Part shown: one piece after another, positions 44,021-53,013 of the stretch
How positions within the stretch are numbered: the first letter of the stretch is position 1
Layout: the number at the start of each line of letters is the position of its first letter
NCBI RefSeq assembly: GCF_024461735.1
Contig: NZ_JANGAD010000002.1
Span: 1 to 64,000 of the forward strand
Reading direction: 5' to 3'
From: Anaerotignum propionicum
GTDB lineage: Bacteria; Bacillota; Clostridia; Lachnospirales; Anaerotignaceae
DNA: 64,000 nucleotides
Notes under the pieces: generated by a model
Databases searched by the model: none
What the model saw: only the letters and a program-made list of their open reading frames with translations
Told to the model about the DNA's origin: nothing
Translations under genes and position numbers: made by a program

Positions 44021-45202
44021 ATGAAACCAACAAAAAAGGTTATATTATATTATAAAGCCTCTGCTGAGGGCATTACCATCTTGGGTATCAAGGGCAGGGC
44101 AAGCCAACTGCATATACCACAAACCATAGATGATATGCCCGTGGTGGCCATTGAAGATTTCGCTTTTGCCATAGAAACGGAGCAACCTATGGCAGAGGAA
44201 GAAAGCTTAGCAGAAATATCTCTTTGCTTATCTGCAACTAAACGCACCACTATACCAAAAGAGGATGAAGGAGATGCCATCCTGCGTATCGTCCTTCCTG
44301 ATACCATCCGCCGTATTGGTGCTTATGCCTTCTCAGGCTGTAATGCCTTGGGCTCTATAGTTTTGCCTGAAGGGTTGGAGGAAATCGCCCCGTATACCTT
44401 TTCCGGCTGTTCTGCCTTAGAAGCTTTGACACTGCCCCAAAGTATACAAAAAATCGGTAGTTATGCTTTCTTCGATTGTCATGGCCTCAAGGCTCTTACT
44501 ATCCCCGAAATGGTAACTGCCATCGAACGCTATGCGTTTTATAATTGCAGATCCCTTTACAAAATCAATATACCGAAAAATACAGAGCATCTGGAAACAG
44601 GCTTGTTTTTGAATTGTGACAGCCTGTATGATATTTATTTTGGACAATGCAAACATATTTCCGACTTAATTGCTGTTTTAAACCATGAGCTGTTGCTTAC
44701 CATTGACTTTCCCGATGCCAGAGCAAAACTGCTTATCCCCGATTTTCAATATGAATATATAGAAGACACACCAGCACGACAGTTTCATCAGGTAAATTAC
44801 GGCACAGGTCACTTGTTTCGCCAATGCATTCGCAATTCTGATATTGATTTTCGCAGATACGACGAATTGTTTTATCTTACTCGAAGGGAAGATGCGGCAG
44901 TTTTGGTACTTCTTTTGGCGGTGTATCGTCTTTCCTATCCCTATCGACTAGTGGCAGAACGTAGAGAAACCTATCTCTCCTATGTGCGGGAGCATTTGCT
45001 GTTTGCGGCGGATTATTATATCCAAAACAATGATCTGGTGGTGATGCGACAATTCGCCCAATGGGGGCTTTACACCAATGAGGCTTTGCCAAAAATGATA
45101 GAAATGGCACAGAAAAAAAGAAAAACAGAAATTCTTAGCTTTCTTATGGATTACCAACATAAAAATGGCAATCCCATAAAGAAAAAAAGCTTTGATTTGT
45201 AA
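44021..45202 (+). CDS. BspA-like leucine-rich-repeat protein
   Basis: A 393-residue protein with no signal peptide. Residues about 95-215 hold four to five LRR_5 repeats (IRRIGAYAFSGCNALGSIVLPEG, EEIAPYTFSGCSALEALTLPQS, QKIGSYAFFDCHGLKALTIPEM, TAIERYAFYNCRSLYKINIPKN). The C-terminal about 170 residues are alpha-helical and unassigned, rich in Arg/Tyr and ending in a basic tail. AAAAGGAT 7 bases upstream sets the ATG at 44021. BspA-type repeats are usually surface-exposed; lack of a signal and operon linkage to a VWA/MoxR pair point to a cytoplasmic adaptor. Two genes follow without a break. Confidence 0.82.
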   Translation: MKPTKKVILYYKASAEGITILGIKGRASQLHIPQTIDDMPVVAIEDFAFAIETEQPMAEEESLAEISLCLSATKRTTIPKEDEGDAILRIVLPDTIRRIGAYAFSGCNALGSIVLPEGLEEIAPYTFSGCSALEALTLPQSIQKIGSYAFFDCHGLKALTIPEMVTAIERYAFYNCRSLYKINIPKNTEHLETGLFLNCDSLYDIYFGQCKHISDLIAVLNHELLLTIDFPDARAKLLIPDFQYEYIEDTPARQFHQVNYGTGHLFRQCIRNSDIDFRRYDELFYLTRREDAAVLVLLLAVYRLSYPYRLVAERRETYLSYVREHLLFAADYYIQNNDLVVMRQFAQWGLYTNEALPKMIEMAQKKRKTEILSFLMDYQHKNGNPIKKKSFDL

Positions 45203-45212
45203 AGGAGGGCTT

Positions 45213-46595
45213 ATGAACGAAAATCATCAACGTCTGATACAAATCGGTAACACAATTTTAAATGCATCCCGCAATGAATTGTACTTATCCTTGCGGTTTC
45301 TGGATATTGCCTTAAGTGGGCTTCGCTATGAAATGAACCTATCTTCCCTTTACGTCGGGACAGATGGAGAAAAGGTGCTGTTTAACCCCCGCTATTTAGT
45401 GGAGCGGTATCAATCGGACCCCATACTGGTAAACCGCCTTTATCTGCATATGCTTTTGCATTGTATCTTCCGCCATCCTTTTCATACAGGAGAAAGAGAC
45501 GAAGCTCTTTGGGGCGTTTCCTGCGATATTGCCGTAGAATCCATTATTGATTCTTTGCCTCTAAAGGCCACCCGCTTGGTGGTTTCCGACCGTCGAAACG
45601 AAATGTATGAGTCCCTAAAAAAGGAGTTGAAAGTCCTTTCTGCAGAAGGTATTTACCGCAAGCTTTCAGACCAGAAGCTGACCGATAAGGAGTTCGGCAA
45701 ACTACAGCTTGAATTCTGGGTGGACGATCATGTTTTTTGGGAGCATAAAAAAGAAGAGAATCAGAATAATGATAACCAAAATGACGAAAATTCTGATAAT
45801 CAAGATCAAACGGAACAAGAACAGAATCAAGAAAAACAAAAACAGCTTGAAGAAAAATGGCAGCAAATCGGAGAAAAAATGGAAACCAATTTGGAGACCT
45901 TCTCAAAAGAGATGGGAGAAAATGCAGGGGATTTGTTGCAGCTTCTGAAAATTGAGAATCGAGAGAAATATGAGTATCGTCGGTTTCTCGAAAAATTTGT
46001 AACCCTAAAAGAGGACATGAGGGTGGACGACGACGCCTATGACTATATCTTTTACACATACGGTCTGTCCCTTTATGGAAATATGCCCCTCATTGAATCC
46101 TTGGAGTATAAAGAAGTAAAAAAAATAGAGGAATTGGTTATTGCCATTGACACCTCTGAATCCTGCGAAGGGGAAACCATTCGTCGTTTCTTGGAAGAAA
46201 CCTACGCAATTCTTAAAAACAATGAATCTTTTTTTCATAAAACAAATATTCACATTGTCCAATGTGATGCAAAGGTACAACAGGATACCATCATCACTTC
46301 CACGGAAGAATTAGAGCAATATATGGATCGTTTTCGCATCCTAGGCAGTGGTGGCACAGACTTCCGCCCTGTGTTTGAATATGTAAATAAGCTCATTGAC
46401 GAGAAGGCATTCCAAAACCTAAAGGGATTGATTTATTTTACCGATGGCTACGGAACCTTTCCCAATGGCAGACCCCCCTACGAAACTGCCTTTATCTTTT
46501 TCCACGAGGAATATTTAGACCTAAATGTACCCCCTTGGGCAATGAAAGTTGTCCTAGGGCCCGATGACCTTTCCATTTACGAAAAGGAGAAATGA
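45213..46595 (+). CDS. VWA-like protein (DUF2201 family) paired with MoxR ATPase
   Basis: A 460-residue protein. The N-terminal DUF2201 metallopeptidase-like domain (about 1-175) has HMLLH (79-83) then His88 where active relatives have HExxH; the Glu is Met, so peptidase activity is unlikely. A Gln/Asn/Glu-rich linker (181-215) and coiled region follow. The C-terminal VWA-like domain has an intact MIDAS: DTSES (313-317), the Thr in GSGGTDFRP, and the Asp in YFTDGYG. AAAGGAGGG precedes the ATG at 45213. VWA proteins of this type are substrates or adaptors of MoxR AAA+ chaperones, as in RavA-ViaA. Confidence 0.85.
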   Translation: MNENHQRLIQIGNTILNASRNELYLSLRFLDIALSGLRYEMNLSSLYVGTDGEKVLFNPRYLVERYQSDPILVNRLYLHMLLHCIFRHPFHTGERDEALWGVSCDIAVESIIDSLPLKATRLVVSDRRNEMYESLKKELKVLSAEGIYRKLSDQKLTDKEFGKLQLEFWVDDHVFWEHKKEENQNNDNQNDENSDNQDQTEQEQNQEKQKQLEEKWQQIGEKMETNLETFSKEMGENAGDLLQLLKIENREKYEYRRFLEKFVTLKEDMRVDDDAYDYIFYTYGLSLYGNMPLIESLEYKEVKKIEELVIAIDTSESCEGETIRRFLEETYAILKNNESFFHKTNIHIVQCDAKVQQDTIITSTEELEQYMDRFRILGSGGTDFRPVFEYVNKLIDEKAFQNLKGLIYFTDGYGTFPNGRPPYETAFIFFHEEYLDLNVPPWAMKVVLGPDDLSIYEKEK

Positions 46596-48136
46596 ATATG
46601 AATATAAAACAAGCAAAGGAAGAAATTCAAAAAGCCATTCAGGCTTATTTATTGAAAAATGAGTTTGGTGAATACCTGATTCCCCGGGTGCGTCAACGTC
46701 CCGTTCTGCTTATGGGTCCTCCCGGAATCGGCAAAACCGCCATTATGGAGCAAGTGGCTAGGGAATGTGGCGTTGCCTTAGTATCCTATAGCATCACCCA
46801 CCATACTCGCCAAAGTGCCATCGGCCTGCCCTTTATCAGCCATAAAGAATATGGCGGCAAGGAATATGCCGTAACGGAGTATACCATGAGTGAAATCATT
46901 GCTTCTGTCTATAACAAAATGGAAGAAACAGGGCTTTCAGAAGGCATTCTTTTTATTGATGAAATCAACTGCGCTTCGGAAACCCTAGCCCCTGCCATGC
47001 TCCAATTTTTACAGGCAAAAACCTTCGGTGCCCATAGGGTGCCTGATGGCTGGCTCATTGCCGCCGCGGGAAATCCCCCTGAATATAACAAAAGCGTTCG
47101 GGAATTTGACGTTGTTACCCTTGACCGTGTGAAAAAAATCGAGGTGGAACCTGATTTTCAAGTTTGGAAGGAATATGCCTATAAGCATTCCGTTCACGGG
47201 GCGATTCTTTCCTATCTGGAAATTAAGAAAAATCATTTTTATGCCATGGAAAACACCGTAGATGGCAAACGGTTTGTAACCCCCAGAGGCTGGGAAGATT
47301 TATCCACCATTTTAAAAGTTTATGAAACAATGGGCATCACTGCGGATGCAGGCATGATTTTACAATATCTGCAGCATCAAAAAATAGCCAGAGATTTTGC
47401 CAATTATTTGGATCTATATCATAAATACAAAACAGATTATCATGTGGAGGATATCCTAAACGGTACCTTTACAAAGCAATCAGCAACAAAGCTCTCCTCC
47501 GCCCCCTTTGACGAAAAGCTCAGCGTTCTGGGACTGTTACTGAGTCGCCTTTCCGATGATTTTAGGCTGGCATATGAAGGGGATTTAGCTACCACAGAAT
47601 TACATCAAACCCTTGTGGAACTGAAAGAACGCTTCCAAAACCCTTATTGCAAGGATACACCTTGGGATAAGCTGTTTGAAGGCTTGATTGAGGAGAAGGA
47701 AAATCTCTTTGTCAAGGAGCAGAAGGCCGATCTTTTGGATCAAAGCACCAAAAAAAGCCGCCGCATAACCATAGAACGACTCTTGGCATTGGAAAAAGAA
47801 ATAAAGGGTCTTGGCGTTCAAGAAAAAGATGCTGTTTTTGAAGAAATCAAAGCTTCCTTTTCCAAGGATGTCACCCATAGGGAACAGCTTATTGAGACAG
47901 GCGCAAAAGAATTGGAAAATGCTTTCCTCTTTTTAGAAGAAGCCTTTGGTGCAGGGCAAGAAATGGTTATTTTCATTACAGAACTGACCACTAACTTTTA
48001 TAGTGTAAAATTCATCAGTGAAAATGGCAGTGAAAAATACTATCAATACAATAAAGAATTGCTGTTCGATGAAAAGCAAAAAAGTATTTTGAAGGATATT
48101 GCATCCGCAAAGGCTGAGGGGGCTCTTTTGTTTTAA
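46592..48136 (+). CDS. MoxR-family AAA+ ATPase
   Basis: A 514-residue AAA+ ATPase. Walker A GPPGIGKTA (42-50), Walker B FIDEIN (121-126), sensor 1 near AAAGNPPEYN, and an arginine-finger region near LDRVKK. The C-terminal about 200 residues are helical with no clear family domain. It overlaps the VWA gene by 4 bases (ATGA). By analogy with RavA/ViaA or CoxD/CoxE it should act with the VWA protein in metal insertion or complex remodelling; the LRR protein may supply target recognition. Confidence 0.87.
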   Translation: MNMNIKQAKEEIQKAIQAYLLKNEFGEYLIPRVRQRPVLLMGPPGIGKTAIMEQVARECGVALVSYSITHHTRQSAIGLPFISHKEYGGKEYAVTEYTMSEIIASVYNKMEETGLSEGILFIDEINCASETLAPAMLQFLQAKTFGAHRVPDGWLIAAAGNPPEYNKSVREFDVVTLDRVKKIEVEPDFQVWKEYAYKHSVHGAILSYLEIKKNHFYAMENTVDGKRFVTPRGWEDLSTILKVYETMGITADAGMILQYLQHQKIARDFANYLDLYHKYKTDYHVEDILNGTFTKQSATKLSSAPFDEKLSVLGLLLSRLSDDFRLAYEGDLATTELHQTLVELKERFQNPYCKDTPWDKLFEGLIEEKENLFVKEQKADLLDQSTKKSRRITIERLLALEKEIKGLGVQEKDAVFEEIKASFSKDVTHREQLIETGAKELENAFLFLEEAFGAGQEMVIFITELTTNFYSVKFISENGSEKYYQYNKELLFDEKQKSILKDIASAKAEGALLF

Positions 48137-48240
48137 GCAAGTAAGGGGGAGATTGTTTTGCACAATTTTCCCCATTTTTTGATTTATCTATTGAAACATC
48201 CCATAAATTGGTATACCATCCATATTAGGAGGTGTACATA

Positions 48241-48735
48241 ATGAATATTGTTTTTGAAAAGCTTGGAATGGAGCACCAAAAATCGGTCATGGAAATTTTT
48301 AATTATTACGTTACCACTGGTACCAGCGCTTTTCCACCAACGCCCCTGCCAGAACAGTTTTACCCAATGCTGATAAAAAGATCGGAGGATTTGTGCGCCT
48401 ATGCTGTGGTTGATGCAGATGCAAACAAAACCGTAGGCTTTTGTTCTCTGTCTCCTTTTCATCCCTTCTCCACCTTTCAGAAAACTGCAGATGTTTCTTA
48501 TTTTATTACCCAGGACTATATCGCAAAAGGGGTTGGGGCAAAATGTCTTTCCTTATTGGAGCAAGAAGGAAAAACCCTTGGTGTACATCACCTTATTGCA
48601 GAAATCTCCTCTGAGAACGAACCCAGTATTCAGTTTCATATAAAAAATGGGTTTTCCCAGATAGGGGAGTTTCAAAATGTGGGAGAAAAATTGGGACGTA
48701 ACTTTAGTATCGTTCTGATGCAAAAATCAATATAA
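48241..48735 (+). CDS. GNAT family N-acetyltransferase
   Basis: A 164-residue acetyltransferase of the phosphinothricin-acetyltransferase-like GNAT group. The acetyl-CoA motif region is VSYFITQDYIAKGVGAKCLSLLEQEG and the C-terminal part is FHIKNGFSQIGEFQNVGEKLGR. Substrate unknown. AGGAGG 8 bases upstream sets ATG at 48241. Confidence 0.87.
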   Translation: MNIVFEKLGMEHQKSVMEIFNYYVTTGTSAFPPTPLPEQFYPMLIKRSEDLCAYAVVDADANKTVGFCSLSPFHPFSTFQKTADVSYFITQDYIAKGVGAKCLSLLEQEGKTLGVHHLIAEISSENEPSIQFHIKNGFSQIGEFQNVGEKLGRNFSIVLMQKSI

Positions 48736-48738
48736 AAT

Positions 48739-48778
48739 AAAAGGGACGCCTGCACGCAAATTGCTTGACGTCCCTTTG
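48739..48778. terminator. Bidirectional terminator between GNAT and TSUP genes
   Basis: AAAGGGACG ... CGTCCCTTT with a large inner loop, between convergent genes. T runs on both strands. Confidence 0.75.
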
Positions 48779-48780
48779 TA

Positions 48781-49560
48781 TCATAATAAAAAGTCCACAC
48801 CCATTTTGATGAATAATAACACAATAACCACCATTAACATATATTGAATGGCCTTTGCGCCTTTTTTTATTGCAAAACCCGCTCCAAGGTAATTCCCTGC
48901 AATCCCAAATATAGCCGCAGGAATTGCAATTTTGAAATAAACGGTTCCTTCCAAAAGAAATACTGCCAAAGCCGCATAATTGGAAGCCAAATTTAAACAT
49001 TTAGCATTCCCCGAAGCAGTACGCAAATCATATTTCATTATAAAACAGAAAGCCATCAGCGCAAACGTCCCTGTGCCAGGGCCAATCAAACCGTCATAGA
49101 ATCCAATGAGCCCACCAATTAACAACGCTAAAATAACTTTCTTTTTCTTAGAATAAGAATCAGAATGATTCTCCTCCCCCATATTTTTGTTTAATAACGT
49201 AACGATTCCAACAATAGGCAAAAAAATCAGCATTAAGGCTTTTAAGGTGTTGTCACTAAAATAAAGCACCACCTTCGCCGCCAAAGCAGATGCTGCAAAA
49301 GCTCCTATTGCCGCCAATATCCCCACTTGAATATCCAGCATCTTATGCTTCCAATATCGTAACGTAGCAATGGTGGTTCCGAAGGCAGCAGAAAACTTGT
49401 TGCATCCATATACAAAATGCATTGGGATTCCTGTCAACGTATAGGCAGGTAAAGATATGAGGCCTCCACCGCCGGCTATGGAATCTAAAAATCCTGCCAA
49501 AAAACTAGCTCCCATTAACATCAAAAAATTTGGAATAGATATAACAAAGTCTCCACCCAT
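48781..49560 (-). CDS. TSUP-family (TauE/SafE-like) permease
   Basis: A 259-residue membrane protein with about eight hydrophobic segments and the paired DUF81 repeats: FLAGFLDSIAGGGGLISLPAY near the N-terminus and GFYDGLIGPGTGTFALMAF mid-protein. The family exports sulfite, sulfoacetate or other organosulfur anions. Which one is unknown. The start at 49560 has AGAGGCG upstream. Confidence 0.87.
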   Translation of the reverse strand: MGGDFVISIPNFLMLMGASFLAGFLDSIAGGGGLISLPAYTLTGIPMHFVYGCNKFSAAFGTTIATLRYWKHKMLDIQVGILAAIGAFAASALAAKVVLYFSDNTLKALMLIFLPIVGIVTLLNKNMGEENHSDSYSKKKKVILALLIGGLIGFYDGLIGPGTGTFALMAFCFIMKYDLRTASGNAKCLNLASNYAALAVFLLEGTVYFKIAIPAAIFGIAGNYLGAGFAIKKGAKAIQYMLMVVIVLLFIKMGVDFLL

Positions 49561-49624
49561 TTCATTTCGCCTCTTATTCTCTCTCAATTGAAAAGAAGTC
49601 AGTGTTTTCCATCTTCACCACTTC

Positions 49625-50959
49625 TTACATTTCAACCACCACGTCAATCTCCTCTATACCATAAAGGAAAAACAGCCGTATCATTTCTTCTGTAATTCTC
49701 TCACCGCTTATAGCAATGGGTATCGCCGGGGGACAGGAAACAGCCGGTGATGCACAAATCCGTCCCAAGGCTTGCTCTACCCTTATGGTACATCGCCTTG
49801 CAAACATGGCCTCACGAATGGACATTACCTGTTCTCCTTTGAAAGGCAGAGCAGTCCTTCTTTCCTCATCAATTTTAGCAATCATAGGGGGAAAAGCACT
49901 CTCAATTTTTTCATAATCTTCTTCCCCATTTTTAGTGGAGAACATCATAACCAGGTGGTCTGCATCGGCAAACTCCGGCTCAATTCCATCTTCTCGGAGA
50001 AATTCAGCCAAATCATATCCTGTTATGCCCATCTTTGCCCCTTCCAGCACAAGCTTTAGTGGTTCATAATTCTGCAAAAGATAGCCTTTCTCCATTAATT
50101 GCATGGCAAGCTGTTTCACTTTCTCACAAACAGCGTTGACTCCTTTCCCATACCCTTCTGCCAAAACACCATTACATAAATCTAAGGATTGTAGCGTGAG
50201 GTAAGAGGGGCTTGTGGAACCAAATAAAGCCAAAGCATTTTTTCCATCTTTCTCAAAGGGCAAAGCCTCTCTTCCGATATGTAAATACGCCCCTCCTGTT
50301 AAAACTGGTAAGGTTTTATGGGCAGAATCACAGCACATATCAGCACCCAAATCCATAGGATGCAAAGATTCAGGTAAAAAGCGCAAATAAGCCCCATGGG
50401 CATTATCCACCAATAGAGGAACCCCATATTTTCTGCAAACATCAGAAAGCCCCGTTATATCTGCCATTCCTCCCAAATAATCCGGAGAAGTAATGTATAC
50501 TGCAAAAGGCAGAACCTCCATAGATTTCAGAATGCTCTCCAATTGTTGGGGTAGAATGGGACAACTGCAAAGAGACGCTTCCTCCTTAGGATATATCCAA
50601 TTCACTTTCAAATCCAATAAAGCACAGGTATGTAAAAATGCCTTATGGGCATTTCTGCCCGCTAAAATAGGCTGTCCCTTTTTTCCATGGAGCATAGCCA
50701 AATAAACCATAGCACCAATGCATTGGGAGGAACCCCCTGTCGCATAAAAAGTTCTTTTTGTGCCAAATAAACGGGTGGCATTGTTCTCACTTTGCCGAAT
50801 AATCCCTTGGGCATGATATAAATCGTCAGCCCCTTTGATTTCTGTGATATCTAATGGCTCGCAACCCAAAAGGGGGCTGCCCTTATGCCCCGGCATATGC
50901 AGGCGGACAGTCCCTTTCTCTAAATATTCCTTCACAAAATCATAAATTGGTGTATCCAT
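49625..50959 (-). CDS. Orn/Lys/Arg decarboxylase (fold type I)
   Basis: A 444-residue PLP enzyme of the short clostridial/bacillar type (SpeA/Cad family). It begins YDFVKEYLEKGTVRLHMPGHKGSP, has FYATGGSSQCIGAM, VDNAHGAYLRF, and the PLP lysine in CCDSAHKTLPVLTGGAYL. Substrate may be arginine, lysine or ornithine. It starts 5 bases after the scfB stop, so it is co-transcribed with the SCIFF locus. The same window has a polyamine importer (potABCD). Confidence 0.88.
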   Translation of the reverse strand: MDTPIYDFVKEYLEKGTVRLHMPGHKGSPLLGCEPLDITEIKGADDLYHAQGIIRQSENNATRLFGTKRTFYATGGSSQCIGAMVYLAMLHGKKGQPILAGRNAHKAFLHTCALLDLKVNWIYPKEEASLCSCPILPQQLESILKSMEVLPFAVYITSPDYLGGMADITGLSDVCRKYGVPLLVDNAHGAYLRFLPESLHPMDLGADMCCDSAHKTLPVLTGGAYLHIGREALPFEKDGKNALALFGSTSPSYLTLQSLDLCNGVLAEGYGKGVNAVCEKVKQLAMQLMEKGYLLQNYEPLKLVLEGAKMGITGYDLAEFLREDGIEPEFADADHLVMMFSTKNGEEDYEKIESAFPPMIAKIDEERRTALPFKGEQVMSIREAMFARRCTIRVEQALGRICASPAVSCPPAIPIAISGERITEEMIRLFFLYGIEEIDVVVEM

Positions 50960-50964
50960 GACAA

Positions 50965-52341
50965 TTATTCCTCACTGCTTTCTGCAACTTTCATCATAAT
51001 GGCACATTCAATGCGCTTTTTGAAAAGTCTACAGCCATATTCATAAATCCCCTGAATACTGCCTGTTGCGTGGTAAGCATTGGCAGCACAACCCCCGGAA
51101 CAGTACATTTTTGCCCAACACGCTCTGCAATCCTCTCTTGCATAGGCATTACAATGGCGGAACTCATCCTGAACCTGTGTATTTTTCACACCATCCCAGA
51201 CGTTTCCTAAGCTGTACTTGTCATCCCCAACAAATTGATGACAGGGGAACAATTCTCCCCAAGGGGTAACCGCCATATATTCCGTGCCTGAGCCACAGCC
51301 GGTAATTCTCTTATAGACACAAGGGCCGTTTTCCAAATCCAAGATGTAATGGTAGAACTCAAAACCATTTCCTGCTTTTTTCCGTCGAACCATTTCCTTT
51401 GCCAAAATCTCATATTGTTCAAACAGCTTTGGCAAATCCTCCTCCGTTAAAGCATAAGGATCGGAAGGATCACAAACCACAGGCTCCATGCTCAATTCTT
51501 TAAAGCCCATATCTGCCATATGGAAAATATCGTTGGTAAAATCCACATTGTTGTGAGTAAAGGTTCCTCGCATGTAGTAGCCTTGTCCACCTCTTTTTTC
51601 AACAAAACGTTTGAACTTTGGAAGAATCATTTCGTAACTGCCCTCTCCTCCAACGGTTTTACGCAAATGGTCATGGACTTCTTTTCTGCCATCTAAGGAT
51701 AATACCACGTTGTGCATTTCCCGATTGGAGAATTCAATCACATCATCATCGATGAGCATACCGTTTGTGGTCAATGTAAAACGGAATTTTTTATTATGGA
51801 TAGGTTCCTGCTCCCTTGCATAAGCAACCAATTGCTTAATGGTATCCCAAACCATCAAAGGTTCACCGCCAAAAAAATCCACTTCCAAATTTACTCTGTT
51901 TCCTGAATGGGCAATGAGAAAATCTAAAGCTTGTTTACCAACTTCAAAGGTCATTAAAGCACGTTCCCCTTGGTATTGTCCCTGTCTGGCAAAACAATAG
52001 CTGCAATTTAAATTGCAAGTATGGGCAACATGAAGGCAAAGTGCTTTTATTACACTACTATTGTTTTTGAAATCATAAGCAAGGCTTTCATATTCATCCT
52101 TGGTGAACAATCTGTCTCCATCCACTAGAGTTTGAATGTCCTCAATGCACAGTAAAATTTCTTCCTCTGTGACGTCGGGTCTATCTTTATATTTTTCTAA
52201 TATTGTCTGGACAATTTCATCTTTTTCCCTTGTTTCAAACAGTGCAATGATGTCATATGCCACCTCATCAACTGTATGAACTGAACCACTGCAGGTATCC
52301 AGAACAATGTTATAATCATTTAATTTATATTGATGTACCAA
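50965..52341 (-). CDS. scfB: SCIFF peptide maturase, radical SAM/SPASM enzyme
   Basis: Radical SAM enzyme that forms thioether cross-links in the six-cysteine SCIFF peptide. The protein has 458 residues: an N-terminal precursor-recognition region, the cluster motif CNLNCSYCFA (about 103-112), and a SPASM domain with the cysteine series through C-x2-C near the end (CRACWAKMYCSGGCAANAY). A TTG at 52341 is chosen as start: it reads MVHQYKLNDYN, matching the family, and AAAGGA lies 9 bases upstream. The preceding gene is the precursor scfA. Confidence 0.92.
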   Translation of the reverse strand: MVHQYKLNDYNIVLDTCSGSVHTVDEVAYDIIALFETREKDEIVQTILEKYKDRPDVTEEEILLCIEDIQTLVDGDRLFTKDEYESLAYDFKNNSSVIKALCLHVAHTCNLNCSYCFARQGQYQGERALMTFEVGKQALDFLIAHSGNRVNLEVDFFGGEPLMVWDTIKQLVAYAREQEPIHNKKFRFTLTTNGMLIDDDVIEFSNREMHNVVLSLDGRKEVHDHLRKTVGGEGSYEMILPKFKRFVEKRGGQGYYMRGTFTHNNVDFTNDIFHMADMGFKELSMEPVVCDPSDPYALTEEDLPKLFEQYEILAKEMVRRKKAGNGFEFYHYILDLENGPCVYKRITGCGSGTEYMAVTPWGELFPCHQFVGDDKYSLGNVWDGVKNTQVQDEFRHCNAYAREDCRACWAKMYCSGGCAANAYHATGSIQGIYEYGCRLFKKRIECAIMMKVAESSEE

Positions 52342-52405
52342 TCTATTCAATCCTTTCTAAAACAAAGGGTAACACCCTTTGCAGAAATACCCAAATACGA
52401 AAAAT

Positions 52406-52429
52406 GCCGCCCTACTGAAAGCAGGCGGC
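52406..52429 (-). terminator. Attenuator-like terminator between scfA and scfB
   Basis: On the minus strand GCCGCC / GGCGGC stem with a 12-base loop is followed by ATTTTTCG. It lies between the precursor and the maturase, so it would let the peptide be made in excess over the enzyme. Confidence 0.8.
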
Positions 52430-52454
52430 GGATTCGTTGTCAATCCTTTTGAGC

Positions 52455-52601
52455 TTACTTCTGTTTGTTCTCGCAGGGCTGATTTGCTACGCCACAGGAG
52501 GTTTTGCAAGCAGACTGGCAGGATGTCTGGCATTCGCCACAACCACCAAAAGCTACGCTCTTTTTCAGGTCACGAGTTTTAATTGTCTTAATTCTCTCCA
52601 C
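52455..52601 (-). CDS. scfA: SCIFF ribosomal peptide precursor (six cysteines)
   Basis: A 48-codon gene from a GTG at 52601; GGAG is 8 bases upstream and no ATG is in frame. The product begins MERIKTIKTRDLKKS and carries the signature GGCGECQTSCQSACKTSC, with six cysteines at 21, 24, 28, 32, 36 and 43 and a C-terminal NQPCENKQK. This is the clostridial 'six cysteines in forty-five' family, modified by ScfB, which is encoded next on the same strand. Its function in the cell is not established. Confidence 0.93.
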   Translation of the reverse strand: MERIKTIKTRDLKKSVAFGGCGECQTSCQSACKTSCGVANQPCENKQK

Positions 52602-53013
52602 GGTTTCATCTCCATTCTAATTTATGAAAATTCTATGCGTTTTCTATTGCCTGTAAGAGAAAAACTCTTCCGCTGAAAATCGCTTATATACTGAAAAAGT
52701 ATATAACAAGTACCCTCAATTGTCAAGGCGTATCCTTAGGAAATCAGGGGGTTCGGCTAATCCCATTTCATTCTTTTCAATCAAATTCACTACCTTTTTG
52801 GGGGTTCATCTTAATAAGACAAAAGCCCCTCCAAGGCTTTTATTCTGGGGATTTTATGGAACTGGACTTTCCATAGGAAATGTGTTAGAATGCATTTTAG
52901 TATTTGGGTAGTAGAAAAAATCCTTGACAAAAATCATGGTTTCAATGATACCCTGTTAAAGATTTTTTCTAGTTTACATAGTAAAAATATTATAAAATAA
53001 AGTGGTGTAAAAA
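52602..53013. other. Intergenic region between scfA and the GntR gene
   Basis: Apart from the scfA promoter it has a small AAAAGCC / GGCTTTT hairpin with T-rich flank at about 52820-52842, and a TTGACA at 52923-52928 followed by a poor -10 (GATACC), probably the promoter of the regulator. The leftover frames do not look coding. Confidence 0.4.
52698..52726 (-). promoter_or_regulatory. Promoter of scfA-scfB-decarboxylase
   Basis: On the minus strand TTGACA (52721-52726), 17 bases, TATACT (52698-52703). It lies 97 bases before the scfA start. Confidence 0.8.

Noticed and set aside
45544..46059. 171-codon minus-strand frame over the VWA gene
   Set aside because: Antisense shadow; the sense gene has an intact MIDAS and operon context.
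52357..52542. 61-codon minus-strand frame near scfB
   Set aside because: It is in the wrong frame relative to scfA, whose six-cysteine product and GTG start explain the region.
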